Shown here: piece after piece, positions 45,703 to 55,106 of the stretch
Layout: the number at the start of each line of letters is the position of its first letter
Position numbering within the stretch: the stretch's first letter is position 1
Origin: Neobacillus mesonae
GTDB lineage: Bacteria; Bacillota; Bacilli; Bacillales; Cytobacillaceae
Assembly (NCBI RefSeq): GCF_023715155.1
Contig: NZ_JAMBNQ010000008.1
Coordinates: 1 to 64,000, forward strand
Direction of reading: 5' to 3'
Length of the DNA: 64,000 bases
Position numbers and translations under genes: made by a program
Notes under the pieces: generated by a model
The model's database searches: none
Seen by the model: the letters and a program-made list of their open reading frames with translations, nothing else
What the model was told of the DNA's origin: nothing

Positions 45703-45864
45703 GCTAGTTATATTGTTATTTACTTGTTATTCATGCTGCGAAATCTTATGTTATTCATGCTGCGAATTTTGATTTTCTCCACATTATCGGAACTACTTAG
45801 TATTAGTACCGGGGACTTTTTTAAATAAAAGCTGCCGACCATTTGATCGACAGCAGCATCATGA

Positions 45865-46074
45865 TTAATGCTTTAACCCGCTTTCAAGCGTGTCCAGCAT
45901 CTCTTTTTTCTCATTTTCAGAAGCGTTTTGCCAAATTACTTCAAATAAGACGCCTAAGCCAGGAAGCATTTTTTCCTCTCCGCTTTGAATCGCATCAACA
46001 ATTGTATCTTCTAGTTGATCTTGTGTGTTACCGGAAACATTGTGAATAATGGCATTTCGTAAATTTAAATTCAT
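45865..46074 (-). CDS. sspI: Small acid-soluble spore protein SspI
   Basis: Minor SASP made in the forespore. The ATG at 46074, nine bases after AGGAG, gives 69 residues starting [21 protein letters not shown] 46077 is an alternative one codon longer. The conserved [20 protein letters not shown] and the C-terminal helix are intact. Single gene divergent from ysgA, as in B. subtilis. Confidence 0.95.
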   Translation of the reverse strand: MNLNLRNAIIHNVSGNTQDQLEDTIVDAIQSGEEKMLPGLGVLFEVIWQNASENEKKEMLDTLESGLKH

Positions 46075-46190
46075 CATTACACACTCCTTTAAAAACAATC
46101 TTTTCTCTTATATGATTTACTGCTTTTGGTGTTATTATGTATTTTAGTTATAATATTAAAAACAAAGGTATAATTAAAGGGGATAAGGCA

Positions 46191-46943
46191 TTGAAATACA
46201 TACAATCATTACAAAATTCACAAGTAAAGCAATGGAAAAAGCTGTTAACCAAAAAAGAACGCGACCGTTCTGGTACTTTTATAGTCGAAGGCTTTCATTT
46301 AGTTGAGGAAGCACTCAAAGAAGGAAAGGTCTTAGAAGTAATGGTTTCTGAACAAATAGAACTGCCTCCAAGGCTCGATATAGGGGCAGCAGACGTTACG
46401 ACAATTACAGAAGAAATTTCTAACGCACTTTCAGATACAGAAACAACTCAGGGTATTTTTGCTGTTTGCCGGCAGGAGAGAACAAAAGAAGGGGTTTCAG
46501 CAGGAAAAACCTTTTTACTGATTGATGCTGTTCAAGATCCGGGAAATCTTGGGACAATGATACGCACTGCTGATGCGGCCGGGATTGATATGGTTATTGT
46601 CGGCCGCGGCAGTGTGGATGTGTACAATTCAAAAGTATTAAGATCTGCACAGGGCAGCCATTTCCATTTACCCATTTTAAGAGGCGATTTAGGAAATTGG
46701 ATAAACCAATTAAAAAATGAAAATATCCCTGTCTATGGAACAGCACTTGAAAATGCATCAACATATACTGATATTCAACCACTAGAATCCTTTGCTCTAT
46801 TGGTTGGAAATGAAGGAGGCGGTGTAAATCAAGAACTGCTTTCAACCACATCAGCTAACCTTTATATTCCCATTTACGGTAAGAGTGAATCATTGAATGT
46901 TGCTGTTGCTGCAGGAATTTTGTTATATTATTTGAAAAAATAG
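46191..46943 (+). CDS. ysgA: SpoU/TrmH-family RNA 2'-O-methyltransferase YsgA
   Basis: Putative rRNA or tRNA 2'-O-ribose methyltransferase. The TTG at 46191 after AAAGGGGATAAGGC gives 250 residues starting MKYIQSLQNSQVKQWKKL, the family N-terminus; longer frames do not fit. N-terminal substrate-binding domain (about 1-95) and a SPOUT knot with DAVQDPGNLGTMIRTADAAG, LLVGNEGGGV and the C-terminal IPIYGKSESLNVAVAAGI, where AdoMet binds. The exact target is not established. The pheS T-box begins 40 bp downstream. Confidence 0.94.
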   Translation: MKYIQSLQNSQVKQWKKLLTKKERDRSGTFIVEGFHLVEEALKEGKVLEVMVSEQIELPPRLDIGAADVTTITEEISNALSDTETTQGIFAVCRQERTKEGVSAGKTFLLIDAVQDPGNLGTMIRTADAAGIDMVIVGRGSVDVYNSKVLRSAQGSHFHLPILRGDLGNWINQLKNENIPVYGTALENASTYTDIQPLESFALLVGNEGGGVNQELLSTTSANLYIPIYGKSESLNVAVAAGILLYYLKK

Positions 46944-46955
46944 GCGAAACTTTGT

Positions 46956-47265
46956 TTGAAAGGTTCGAAAAATTATTATATAATAGTGAACAATGTTAAT
47001 GAAATGAAAAGACGATGACGGAGAAAAGTATCATACTTGTTTAACCAATTAGGGAGAGAGTGCCGTGACTGAAAGTATTCTTATGGAAACAGTATGAGAA
47101 GTTCACCTCCAGAGTTGGCATCGGGACCACGAAAGTTAAAGTTTTTCGTGTAAAGATGTATCGGCTAAAAGGCCGTTATCCTAATGAAGTGAACACTAGT
47201 GTATACATATGTGTTTATAAGGGTGGTACCGCGACTATAACCTCGTCCCTTTTTGGGATGGGGTT
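46956..47265 (+). promoter_or_regulatory. pheST promoter and phenylalanine T-box leader
   Basis: TTGAAA at 46956-46961 and TATAAT at 46979-46984 with 17-bp spacing make a good promoter. Stem I carries AGGGAGAGAGTGCCGTGACTGAAAG, and the specifier TTC (Phe) lies at 47102-47104 in GAGAAGTTCACC. The T-box GGGTGGTACCGCG is at 47221-47233, and the terminator CCTCGTCCC…GGGATGGGG with T7 at 47241-47270. Uncharged tRNA-Phe should favour read-through. Confidence 0.93.
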
Positions 47266-47283
47266 TTTTTGTTTTTTACATTG

Positions 47284-47350
47284 TCCAGCTGCAGCGCATA
47301 GGGGCTCGAGATCACCCCTGACCAAGGCGCTTCCGCATTTCGCGGTGCCC
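47284..47350. repeat. Palindrome-type intergenic repeat between T-box and pheS
   Basis: CCAGCTGCAGCGCATAGGGG…AAGGCGCTTCCGC: GCGC/GCGC outer arms with AGGGGCTC…GACCCCT-type inner arms (GGGG…CCCC). It resembles the 'CCAGCGCC … AAGGCGCTT' intergenic palindromes frequent in Bacillaceae and the element at 37281. It separates the T-box terminator from the pheS start. Confidence 0.5.
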
Positions 47351-47376
47351 GACATTAAATATAAGGAGGAAAAGAA

Positions 47377-48414
47377 ATGCAAGAGCGTTTAAAGGAATTG
47401 CAGGCAGAAGCGATTCAAAAAGTGGAACAGTCTGCAAACTTAAAAGAGTTAAATGACATCCGTGTTTCTTACTTAGGTAAAAAAGGTCCAATTACTGAAG
47501 TATTAAGAGGAATGGGAAAGCTTTCTGCAGAGGAACGCCCATTGATGGGAGCACTTGCCAATGAAGTGCGGGCAGCGATTACAGCCAAAATTGAAGAAAA
47601 ACAAGCTGAGCTGGAGGAAGCAGCAGTCCAAGCAAAATTAGCATCAGAAAGTATTGATGTTACACTGCCAGGCCGTCCAGTTAAAGTAGGAAACCATCAT
47701 CCGCTGACTAAAATCATCGAAGAAATTGAAGATTTATTTATCGGAATGGGTTATGAAATAGCGGAAGGTCCAGAAGTGGAGCAGGACTATTACAATTTTG
47801 AGGCACTTAACCTGCCAAAAGGACATCCAGCCCGCGATATGCAGGATTCTTTTTATATCACAGACGAAATACTATTGCGCACCCATACATCACCAGTTCA
47901 GGCAAGAACAATGGAGAAACATCAAGGAAAAGGTCCTATTAAAATTATTTGTCCTGGTAAAGTATACCGCCGTGATAATGACGACGCGACACACTCTCAT
48001 CAATTTATGCAAATTGAAGGTTTAGTGGTTGGTGAAAATATCCGTATGAGCGACTTGAAAGGAACTTTGGAAGTATTTGCGAAAAAGTTGTTTGGTGAAG
48101 ACCGTGAAATCAGACTGCGCCCAAGCTTTTTCCCATTTACAGAGCCATCTGTCGAAATGGATATTTCTTGTAAGATGTGCGGCGGCCATGGCTGTAATGT
48201 CTGCAAACATACCGGCTGGATTGAAATTCTTGGTGCTGGCATGGTTCATCCAAATGTACTTGAAATGGCTGGGTATGATTCCAAAAAGTACAGCGGATTT
48301 GCCTTTGGAATGGGTCCGGAGCGGATTGCCATGTTGAAATATGGTATTGATGATATCCGTCATTTCTATACCAATGATGTACGGTTTTTAAAACAGTTCG
48401 CGATTGAAGAATAA
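47377..48414 (+). CDS. pheS: Phenylalanyl-tRNA synthetase alpha subunit
   Basis: Catalytic subunit of the alpha2beta2 enzyme. 345 residues. N-terminal coiled coil (about 1-90); class II core with motif 2 [19 protein letters not shown] and motif 3 [18 protein letters not shown]; the Phe-binding region includes [16 protein letters not shown]. Starts after TAAGGAGGAAAAGAA. Operon with pheT, 36 bp downstream, under the T-box. Confidence 0.97.
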   Translation: MQERLKELQAEAIQKVEQSANLKELNDIRVSYLGKKGPITEVLRGMGKLSAEERPLMGALANEVRAAITAKIEEKQAELEEAAVQAKLASESIDVTLPGRPVKVGNHHPLTKIIEEIEDLFIGMGYEIAEGPEVEQDYYNFEALNLPKGHPARDMQDSFYITDEILLRTHTSPVQARTMEKHQGKGPIKIICPGKVYRRDNDDATHSHQFMQIEGLVVGENIRMSDLKGTLEVFAKKLFGEDREIRLRPSFFPFTEPSVEMDISCKMCGGHGCNVCKHTGWIEILGAGMVHPNVLEMAGYDSKKYSGFAFGMGPERIAMLKYGIDDIRHFYTNDVRFLKQFAIEE

Positions 48415-48450
48415 TGAGATATTTAAGCTGGAAAATAGGAGGTTGACGAG

Positions 48451-50865
48451 ATGCTCGTTTCATATAAATGGCTTCAGGACTATGTAGACTTAACTGGAGT
48501 GTCAGCTGGTGAACTTGCGGAAAGAATCACCAAAAGCGGAATAGAAGTAGAAGGTGTAGAGGTTTTAAATGAAAAAATTAAAGGTGTTGTGGTTGGTCAT
48601 GTACTAGAACGCGAACAGCACCCAAATGCCGATAAATTGAACAAATGTTTAGTTGATATCGGTGCTGGCGATCCCGTACAAATAATTTGCGGAGCACCGA
48701 ATGTGGACAAAGGACAAAAAGTGGTAGTCGCTACAGTAGGAGCAAGACTTCCAGGCGGTGTGAAAATTAAAAGGGCTAAGCTTCGTGGTGAAGAATCTAA
48801 CGGGATGATTTGTTCACTGCAAGAGCTTGGCATGGAAGGCAAAATTGTTCCAAAAGAGTTTGAGAAGGGGATCTATGTTTTACCTGAAGATGCAGAGGTC
48901 GGTTCAGATGCCATTGCCTTATTAAATAGAGACGATCAAGTTCTCGAGCTTGGACTGACACCAAACAGAGCAGATTGTTTAAGCATGCTTGGTGTTGCCT
49001 ATGAAACAGCCGCCATTTTAGGAAGAGATGTAGAACTTCCGGAAACAAATCTTGAACCAGTCTCTGAAAAAGCTTCTGATTATGTAAAGATTGTTGTAGA
49101 AGCAAAAGAAGATAACCCATTATATTCAGCAAAAATCATTAAAAATGTAAAAATCGGCCCGTCACCATTATGGATGCAGACTCGTTTAATGAATTCTGGG
49201 ATTCGTCCCCACAACAATGTAGTGGATATTACAAACTATATTCTGCTTGAATATGGACAGCCGCTGCATGCGTTTGACTACGACCGTCTGGGATCAAAGG
49301 AAATCCTTGTCCGCCGTGCAAACGATGGGGAGAAATTCACTACTTTGGATGATGTTGAGCGGACATTAACATCTGACCATCTTGTTATTACTAACGGAAA
49401 AGAACCTGTTGCATTGGCAGGAGTTATGGGTGGAGCTAATTCCGAAGTTACATCTGATACAACAACTGTTTTATTGGAATCTGCCTATTTTAATGGTCTT
49501 ACCATTCGAAAAGCTTCAAAAGATCATGGCCTTCGCAGTGAAGCGAGTTCCCGTTATGAAAAAGGTGTGGATCCAAACCGTGTAAGACCTGCAGGTGAAA
49601 GAGCAGCATATTTAATGGCCAAATATGCTGGGGGTGAAGTACTTGATGGAACAGTGGAAGTGGATACTTTGACTGTGGAACCAGCGGTGGTTTCTATTAC
49701 CCTTGAAAAAATTAACCGAGTACTTGGTACAAATCTTGAAATGAACCAGGTCAAAGAAATTTTTGACCGCCTTCAATTTGAATCTTCAGTTGATGGGGAT
49801 ACAATTACCGTAACTGCACCAACCCGCCGCGGTGATATTAAGATTGAAGAGGATTTAATCGAAGAAGTGGCTCGTCTATACGGATATGATAATATTCCTA
49901 AAACATTACCAATTGGGTCTGCAACACCAGGAAAACTAACAGCATATCAACAGAAACGCCGTGTTGTCCGCCAATATCTTGAGGGAGCCGGACTTTATCA
50001 GGCAGTAACCTATTCATTAACCAGTGAGGAAAAAGCTGCTCAGTATGCTCTTGAAAACCGTCATACGATTCGTTTAGCAATGCCAATGAGCGAAGACCGC
50101 AGTATTCTTCGTTTAAGTCTTACACCACATCTTTTGGAGGTTGTAAAATACAATAGCGCCCGTCAAAATGACAGCCTGGCTGTTTATGAAACAGGCAATG
50201 TATTTTTAGCAAACGGTACTGAAGCCCTTCCAGAGGAAAGAGAGCATTTGGCTGGAGCTATTACCGGCCTTTGGACAAATCATTCTTGGCAGGGTGAAAA
50301 GAAACCAGTTGATTTCTTTGTATTAAAAGGAATTTTAGAAGGCCTGTTTGCGAAGCTTGGTCTGACAGACAGAGTTGACTATGTCAAAGCGCAAGTGGAG
50401 GGACTTCATCCCGGACGCACTGCGGAAATCCAGCTGAATGGTACTGCAATAGGTTTTATCGGGCAGGTTCACCCTAGTGTTCAAAAGGAAATGGATTTAA
50501 AAGATACGTATGTATTTGAGCTCTTATTAAAAGCTGTATTAGAAGAGGATACGGATGACTTACAATATGCAGCCATCCCGCGTTTCCCATCTATTTCAAG
50601 AGATATTGCTCTTGCTGCTAATAAAGAAACGATATCAAGCACTTTGAAAGATATTATTCTTGAAGCAGGAGCCCCGCTTCTAAAAGAAGCATACGTATTT
50701 GATTTATATGAAGGCGAGAAAATGGAAGAAGGCAAGAAATCTATTGCTTTCTCACTAAAATATGCTGACCCTGAACGCACGCTGACAGATGAGGAAGTAA
50801 CGAAAGTGCATGAAAAAGTGCTCGAAGCTTTGAAAGAAAAAGCTGGAGCAGTTTTACGGGGATAA
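48451..50865 (+). CDS. pheT: Phenylalanyl-tRNA synthetase beta subunit
   Basis: 804 residues. In order: tRNA-binding EMAP-like domain (about 40-150, [20 protein letters not shown]), B3/B4 editing domain (about 205-385), B5 domain (about 405-480), core-like domain, and the C-terminal FDX-ACB anticodon-binding domain (about 710-802, [15 protein letters not shown]). Provides tRNA recognition and Tyr editing. Starts after AGGAGGTTGACGAG. Ended by a strong terminator. Confidence 0.97.
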   Translation: MLVSYKWLQDYVDLTGVSAGELAERITKSGIEVEGVEVLNEKIKGVVVGHVLEREQHPNADKLNKCLVDIGAGDPVQIICGAPNVDKGQKVVVATVGARLPGGVKIKRAKLRGEESNGMICSLQELGMEGKIVPKEFEKGIYVLPEDAEVGSDAIALLNRDDQVLELGLTPNRADCLSMLGVAYETAAILGRDVELPETNLEPVSEKASDYVKIVVEAKEDNPLYSAKIIKNVKIGPSPLWMQTRLMNSGIRPHNNVVDITNYILLEYGQPLHAFDYDRLGSKEILVRRANDGEKFTTLDDVERTLTSDHLVITNGKEPVALAGVMGGANSEVTSDTTTVLLESAYFNGLTIRKASKDHGLRSEASSRYEKGVDPNRVRPAGERAAYLMAKYAGGEVLDGTVEVDTLTVEPAVVSITLEKINRVLGTNLEMNQVKEIFDRLQFESSVDGDTITVTAPTRRGDIKIEEDLIEEVARLYGYDNIPKTLPIGSATPGKLTAYQQKRRVVRQYLEGAGLYQAVTYSLTSEEKAAQYALENRHTIRLAMPMSEDRSILRLSLTPHLLEVVKYNSARQNDSLAVYETGNVFLANGTEALPEEREHLAGAITGLWTNHSWQGEKKPVDFFVLKGILEGLFAKLGLTDRVDYVKAQVEGLHPGRTAEIQLNGTAIGFIGQVHPSVQKEMDLKDTYVFELLLKAVLEEDTDDLQYAAIPRFPSISRDIALAANKETISSTLKDIILEAGAPLLKEAYVFDLYEGEKMEEGKKSIAFSLKYADPERTLTDEEVTKVHEKVLEALKEKAGAVLRG

Positions 50866-50870
50866 TCACA

Positions 50871-50901
50871 AAAAGCCAGCTGAGAATGCTGGCTTTTTTG
50901 T
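50871..50901 (+). terminator. Terminator after pheST
   Basis: AAAGCCAGC and GCTGGCTTT pair around TGAGAAT, followed by TTTTG. Confidence 0.9.
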
Positions 50902-50910
50902 TTGAAATTT

Positions 50911-50988
50911 GGATTCGCGGCTAACTTTTCAGATTCGCGGATAAGTAGTTCAGATTCGCGGAAAAGGAATCGAAATTCGCGGATAAAA
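50911..50988. repeat. Four direct repeats of ATTCGCGG at about 21-bp spacing
   Basis: ATTCGCGG occurs at 50913, 50933, 50954 and 50975, spaced 20, 21 and 21 bp. Flanks are partly shared (AGATTCGCGGATAA). The array is short and imperfect, unlike CRISPR. It sits between the pheST terminator and the terminator of the minus-strand phhB–rnhC unit. Confidence 0.7.
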
Positions 50989-51073
50989 AAATTAAAAAGT
51001 AAATCCGCTTTTTAGAGTAAAAGCTGCCGTATAAAAGATAATCTTTTCATGAAAATTGTTCGAAAAGCTAAAA

Positions 51074-51114
51074 AAAGACCGCTCCCTATCTGAAAATTTA
51101 AGGGACAGTCTTTC
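51074..51114 (-). terminator. Terminator of the phhB–rnhC unit (minus strand)
   Basis: On the minus strand, AAAGACTGTCCCT and AGGGAGCGGTCTTT pair with a two-base internal mismatch around a loop of about 13 bases, followed by TTTTTT. Confidence 0.75.
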
Positions 51115-51120
51115 CAAAAA

Positions 51121-51408
51121 CTAATAGTTTTCAAAGATTTCATCATATTTTTTTGCCAAACTCATATCTAAATCTGTTAATCCTCCTGCATGCCAAGAGG
51201 TAAGTTTCAATGTGATTAACTTATAATCAATTGAGATAAAGGGGTGGTGGTTCTGATCCTCCGACAGCCGGGCGATATCATTTACAAAAGAAACACCTTT
51301 TAAAAATTCCTTAAAGCGATACTTTTTCACAATGAATTTTCCGTCCAGCTTCCAGCCGTTTAAACTGGATAGAGATTCGCTCATTTCAGTTTCTGTTAAC
51401 CGTCGCAT
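51121..51408 (-). CDS. phhB: Pterin-4a-carbinolamine dehydratase
   Basis: Predicted 4a-hydroxytetrahydropterin dehydratase, recycling the cofactor of aromatic amino-acid hydroxylases. 95 residues. The hallmark E/D-x-x-HHP motif is present as [14 protein letters not shown], followed by [15 protein letters not shown]. It starts after AGGAGGGTTTT and lies ten bases downstream of rnhC, so the two are co-transcribed. No phenylalanine hydroxylase is visible in the window, so its partner is unknown. Confidence 0.88.
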   Translation of the reverse strand: MRRLTETEMSESLSSLNGWKLDGKFIVKKYRFKEFLKGVSFVNDIARLSEDQNHHPFISIDYKLITLKLTSWHAGGLTDLDMSLAKKYDEIFENY

Positions 51409-51417
51409 AAAACCCTC

Positions 51418-52383
51418 CTATTTCCTTTTTTTCTGAGCTATAGCCATTGCTTTATCTGTATTAGCAAAGTGTAATTTTACAAATGAGCCCAGGCTTTCCC
51501 TGCCTTTGTTCAAAATCAGTTTTGCAGCCGCTGCATCCACTTGTGAACCAGCTCCTTTTGGAATGGAAAAACCAGCCGCTTCACTAAGTTTATCGATATA
51601 TTGAATAAAGGCATAGCGGGCAAGGATACTGGCAGCTGCAACAGATAAATGAATTCCTTCGGCTTTGGTGCTGAAATAAACATTCTCACGGGCAATTTCC
51701 TTTTGACCTTTTATATGCTGAAAATAAGTAGTAGATTGGACAAATTGGTCAATTAAAATAGCATCCGGTTTTTCCGGGGCAATTTTCTTTAATACGTTTA
51801 AAATAGCTTGATTATGAAGCAGTGCCTTCATTTTTCCTTGTGACATGCCTGCCCGTTGTACCTGATTATATTTTTCATTTTTTAAGGTCATGAGGCTGAA
51901 AGGAACGACATCTTTTATCACCTTAGCAATTTCAATGATTTTTTCATCATTTAAATCTTTAGAATCCCTGACTCCTAATTCCTTTAATAAAGGAAATTGC
52001 TCTTTTTTTACATAAGCTGCGACGACTGTGATTGGTCCAAAGAAATCACCCGTGCCGACTTCATCAGAGCCAATAACAGACAGTTGTCCAATACCTGCGG
52101 GGACATCGCCTTTGGCAGCTGACGTTGATTTAGAAGAAGATTTTAAGGCTCCTGATTTTGCTGGCGTTACTCTCAAAGCCGAATCTTTCCATCTTTCAGC
52201 TTCCTTTTCACAGGTATTCCCTTGGAACAGTACTTTACCTGATTGATAGGCTGTGATGGTACAGCCGGAGATTTTCGCAGAAAAAACACTCCCTGGCGGA
52301 TTTTTTCCCAGAAGCTGTTTTTCGTAAAAATTTTTCATTTCGTTAATCGTATTTTTTCCACAATTTAAGACGACTTGTCCCAT
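51418..52383 (-). CDS. rnhC: Ribonuclease HIII
   Basis: Removes RNA from RNA–DNA hybrids. I use the ATG at 52383 (321 residues, MGQVVLNCGKN…); the in-frame ATG at 52398 is possible. The N-terminal TBP-like substrate domain (about 5-90, CTITAYQSGKVLFQG) precedes a type 2 RNase H fold with GSDEVGTGDFFGP (Asp, Glu) and later catalytic acids in AILIDQF and near the C-terminus. A poly-Ser/Lys linker separates the domains. First gene of a minus-strand pair with phhB; divergent from zapA. Confidence 0.94.
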   Translation of the reverse strand: MGQVVLNCGKNTINEMKNFYEKQLLGKNPPGSVFSAKISGCTITAYQSGKVLFQGNTCEKEAERWKDSALRVTPAKSGALKSSSKSTSAAKGDVPAGIGQLSVIGSDEVGTGDFFGPITVVAAYVKKEQFPLLKELGVRDSKDLNDEKIIEIAKVIKDVVPFSLMTLKNEKYNQVQRAGMSQGKMKALLHNQAILNVLKKIAPEKPDAILIDQFVQSTTYFQHIKGQKEIARENVYFSTKAEGIHLSVAAASILARYAFIQYIDKLSEAAGFSIPKGAGSQVDAAAAKLILNKGRESLGSFVKLHFANTDKAMAIAQKKRK

Positions 52384-52472
52384 AATTAAACACCACATTT
52401 CTTTTGGCTTTTCCTAATTTAGAGGTTCATGGTATGATTATGTGTAGGATTCTTCGATTGGAGGCATTGACG

Positions 52473-52733
52473 TTGTCGAATATACAAAAAAATAGAATAT
52501 CCGTTGATATTTTCGGAACTCAATACGTCATTTTAGGAACAGAAAGTAAAGACCACATCCGCCATGTCGCATCATTAGTTGACAATAAAATGCGTGAAAT
52601 CAGTTCCAAGAATCCTGGATTAGACGTTAGTAAACTTGCTGTTTTAACAGCGATTAATGCAGTTAATGATTATCTTATCATGAAAGATGAATTGAAACGA
52701 CTGCAAAAAGAACAACAAAAAGAAAAGGAATAA
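52473..52733 (+). CDS. zapA: Cell-division protein ZapA
   Basis: Bundles FtsZ filaments at the division ring. The TTG at 52473, eight bases after GGAGG (52460-52464), gives 86 residues; TTG 52467 is too close to the site and longer frames lack one. VDIFGTQYVILG, then HIRHVASLVDNKMRE, and a C-terminal helix ending in a charged coiled coil (MKDELKRLQKEQQKEKE), all as in ZapA/YshA. First of zapA–yshB. Confidence 0.92.
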   Translation: MSNIQKNRISVDIFGTQYVILGTESKDHIRHVASLVDNKMREISSKNPGLDVSKLAVLTAINAVNDYLIMKDELKRLQKEQQKEKE

Positions 52734-52739
52734 TAACAT

Positions 52740-53282
52740 ATGTTAGATTTAGCGATTATTATTTTACTTGTCCTCGGTTTCTTTATTGGACTGAAACGAG
52801 GCTTGATTTTGCAGCTAGTACATTTAACCAGTTTTATTATCGCATATGCGGCCGCCTATTTGTACTATGATCAGCTTGCACCAAAATTAACATTGTGGAT
52901 TCCATATCCGAAATTTGGAGATGATTCAACATTAAAGATCATAACAGGATCAAGTGATATGGAAACAGCCTTTTACCGGGCGATTGCGTTTGTCATCATC
53001 TTTTTTGCTGTGAAAATTCTTTTGCAAATTATTGGATCAATGCTTGATTTTATTGCACTTCTGCCAATTCTGAAGCAATTAAATATTTGGGCCGGCGGAA
53101 TTTTTGGCTTTTTAGAAATCTATTTACTTATTTTTATTGTATTATACATTGCCGCACTCATCCCAATTGATCATTTTCAAACCATATTGGATAATTCTTC
53201 TTTAGCAAAGATGATTGTAAATTATACACCAGTTCTATCGGAACAATTAAAAGGATGGTGGATTGATAGGACGGCTGCGTAA
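52740..53282 (+). CDS. yshB: CvpA-family membrane protein YshB
   Basis: 180 residues with four helices (about 3-20, 26-44, 78-100 and 118-142), matching the CvpA/colicin V production family. The GLKRGLILQLVHLTSFI segment is conserved. It starts six bases after zapA and ends at a terminator. Physiological role in Bacillus is unclear. Confidence 0.88.
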   Translation: MLDLAIIILLVLGFFIGLKRGLILQLVHLTSFIIAYAAAYLYYDQLAPKLTLWIPYPKFGDDSTLKIITGSSDMETAFYRAIAFVIIFFAVKILLQIIGSMLDFIALLPILKQLNIWAGGIFGFLEIYLLIFIVLYIAALIPIDHFQTILDNSSLAKMIVNYTPVLSEQLKGWWIDRTAA

Positions 53283-53311
53283 ACTTCTCTACAGCAGAGA
53301 AGTTTTTCTAT
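53281..53311 (+). terminator. Terminator after yshB
   Basis: AAACTTCTCT and AGAGAAGTTT pair around ACAGC, followed by TTCTATT. The stem begins within the stop codon. Confidence 0.75.
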
Positions 53312-53364
53312 TATTAGGCTGTTAAGGGCAAAATAAAAACAATAGTTTAAGCAGGTGAAAGTTC

Positions 53365-55083
53365 ATGAAAGTGAATAAAAAAGAATTAGTGCAACTGTTA
53401 GAGATGATTGCAATTTATATGGAATTAAAAGGGGAAAATCCTTTTAAGGTTTCAGCCTTTCGGAAGGCTGCTAACGCCTTGGAAACGGATGACCGCAGTT
53501 TATCGGAAATGGAGGATTTTACGGCCATTCCCGGTATTGGCAAAGGCACTGCTGCTGTTATTGAAGAATACATACAGGAAGGCACGTCAACCGTGTTAAA
53601 GGAACTAAAAGAAGAAGTTCCTGCCGGCCTTATCCCGCTGCTGCAGCTCCCGGGACTTGGCGGTAAGAAAATTGCCAAACTATATAAGCAGCTGGGGGTA
53701 ACCGATGTAACCAGTCTAAAGGAAGCATGTAAAGCTGAGAAAGTTCAAGGACTTCAAGGGTTTGGCAAAAAGACAGAGGAAAAAATTTTAGCAGCCATTG
53801 CAAACGTTGGATCAAGACCTGAGCGGCTGCCGATTGCGTACATGCTGCCGATTGCTCAGCAGATAGAGGAGAGGCTGGCTGAAATAAAAGAAATTAATCG
53901 TTTTTCTCGTGCTGGAAGTTTAAGGCGGATGAGAGAAACCGTTAAAGATCTTGATTTTATTATTGCTGCACAAGAGCCCGAATCAGTGCGCAGGTCTTTA
54001 TTGAACTGGCCGGGAATTAAAGAAATAATCGGGGCAGGTGACACCAAGGTTTCGTTAGTTTTTGCCCTTGATTATGATGTTTCTGTTGACTTTCGCTTAG
54101 TAAAGCCAGAGGAATTTATCACTACCCTGCACCATTTTACAGGTTCTAAGGACCATAATGTCCGGATGAGGCAGCTTGCGAAAGAACGTGGAGAAAAAAT
54201 AAGCGAATATGGCGTAGAAAATAGTGAAACAGGGGAAGTCTTAACTTTTTCTTCAGAACAAGAGTTTTTCAAGCACTTTCATTTGCCGTTTATACCGCCT
54301 GAAGTCCGCGAAGATGGGAAAGAAGTCGATACATACTCAGCACATGAAGGTTTAATCGAGATTTCAGATATAAAAGGCGATCTTCACATGCATACGACAT
54401 GGAGTGATGGGGCTCATTCCATTGAAGAGATGGTGGAAGCGTGCCGTGCAAGAGGATACCGCTATATGGCAATTACAGATCACTCCCAATATTTAAAAGT
54501 AGCGAACGGGCTTAGCACGGAGAGATTGCTTAAACAAAACAAGGAAATTAAGAACTTGAATGAAAAATATGATGATATCCTGATTTTATCAGGCATTGAA
54601 ATGGATATATTACCAGACGGCACTTTAGATTATGAGGATGAGATACTAGCAGAAATGGATTTTGTGATTGCTTCCATTCACTCTGCTTTCTCCCAGTCGA
54701 AGGATAAAATTATGGAACGGTTAAAGACGGCACTTAAAAATCCGCATGTTGATTTAATTGCCCACCCGACAGGAAGGAAAATCGGCCGGCGTGACGGCTA
54801 TGATGTGGATATTGATTTACTTATTGAATTGGCAAAGGAAACGAATACAGCGTTAGAATTGAATGCAAATCCCAACCGGCTGGATTTAAAAGCAGATTAT
54901 TTACGGAAAGCGCAGGAGGCAGGAGTGAGAATATTTATTAATACCGATGCGCATCGGATGGAAACATTAAGCCATATGGAGATTGGTGTTTCAGCCGCCA
55001 AAAAAGGCTGGATTAAAAAATCATCTGTGCTCAACGCTTTAGAGCCGCATGATTTACTTAACTTTTTGCATAATCGACATTGA
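53365..55083 (+). CDS. polX: Family X DNA polymerase/3'-5' exonuclease PolX
   Basis: Gap-filling repair polymerase fused to a PHP phosphoesterase. 572 residues: N-terminal HhH and Pol X core (about 1-315) with FTAIPGIGKGTAAVIEEY, RLRELG-like RAGSLRRMRETVKDLDFII (metal Asp pair) and HNVRMRQLAKERG; C-terminal PHP domain (about 335-572) with GDLHMHTTWSDG, ITDHSQYL and INTDAH. This architecture is standard in Bacillus (YshC). ATG after AGGTGAAAGTTC. mutS2 follows after 23 bp and is probably in the same transcript. Confidence 0.96.
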   Translation: MKVNKKELVQLLEMIAIYMELKGENPFKVSAFRKAANALETDDRSLSEMEDFTAIPGIGKGTAAVIEEYIQEGTSTVLKELKEEVPAGLIPLLQLPGLGGKKIAKLYKQLGVTDVTSLKEACKAEKVQGLQGFGKKTEEKILAAIANVGSRPERLPIAYMLPIAQQIEERLAEIKEINRFSRAGSLRRMRETVKDLDFIIAAQEPESVRRSLLNWPGIKEIIGAGDTKVSLVFALDYDVSVDFRLVKPEEFITTLHHFTGSKDHNVRMRQLAKERGEKISEYGVENSETGEVLTFSSEQEFFKHFHLPFIPPEVREDGKEVDTYSAHEGLIEISDIKGDLHMHTTWSDGAHSIEEMVEACRARGYRYMAITDHSQYLKVANGLSTERLLKQNKEIKNLNEKYDDILILSGIEMDILPDGTLDYEDEILAEMDFVIASIHSAFSQSKDKIMERLKTALKNPHVDLIAHPTGRKIGRRDGYDVDIDLLIELAKETNTALELNANPNRLDLKADYLRKAQEAGVRIFINTDAHRMETLSHMEIGVSAAKKGWIKKSSVLNALEPHDLLNFLHNRH

Positions 55084-55106
55084 CAATATAAAGGAGGATT
55101 ATCCTC

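Larger units (their letters stand above)
45137..45818. repeat. Noncoding block bounded by long inverted repeats
   Basis: The segment 45137-45178 and the complement of 45776-45818 agree at about 35 of 43 positions with one gap: AAGTCCTCGGTATTAG… against AAGTCCCCGGTACTAA…, both ending GTGGAGA. The 682-bp block has no gene-like frame. Inside are a GACCAAATC…GATTTGGTC hairpin (45207-45230), near-duplicates of TTAATTAG…AAATCGCA, the 20-bp palindrome at 45313, ATAAGCGGAG repeats, a terminator-like hairpin at 45671-45698 and a direct repeat GTTATTCATGCTGCGA. It may be a decayed mobile element; no target duplication is visible. Confidence 0.55.

Noticed and set aside
47156-47392. 78-residue frame upstream of pheS
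   Set aside because: Crosses the T-box, its terminator and the intergenic palindrome, and overlaps the pheS start in another frame.
50911-50988. CRISPR array
   Set aside because: Repeat core is only eight bases, spacers about 13 bases, four units, no cas genes.
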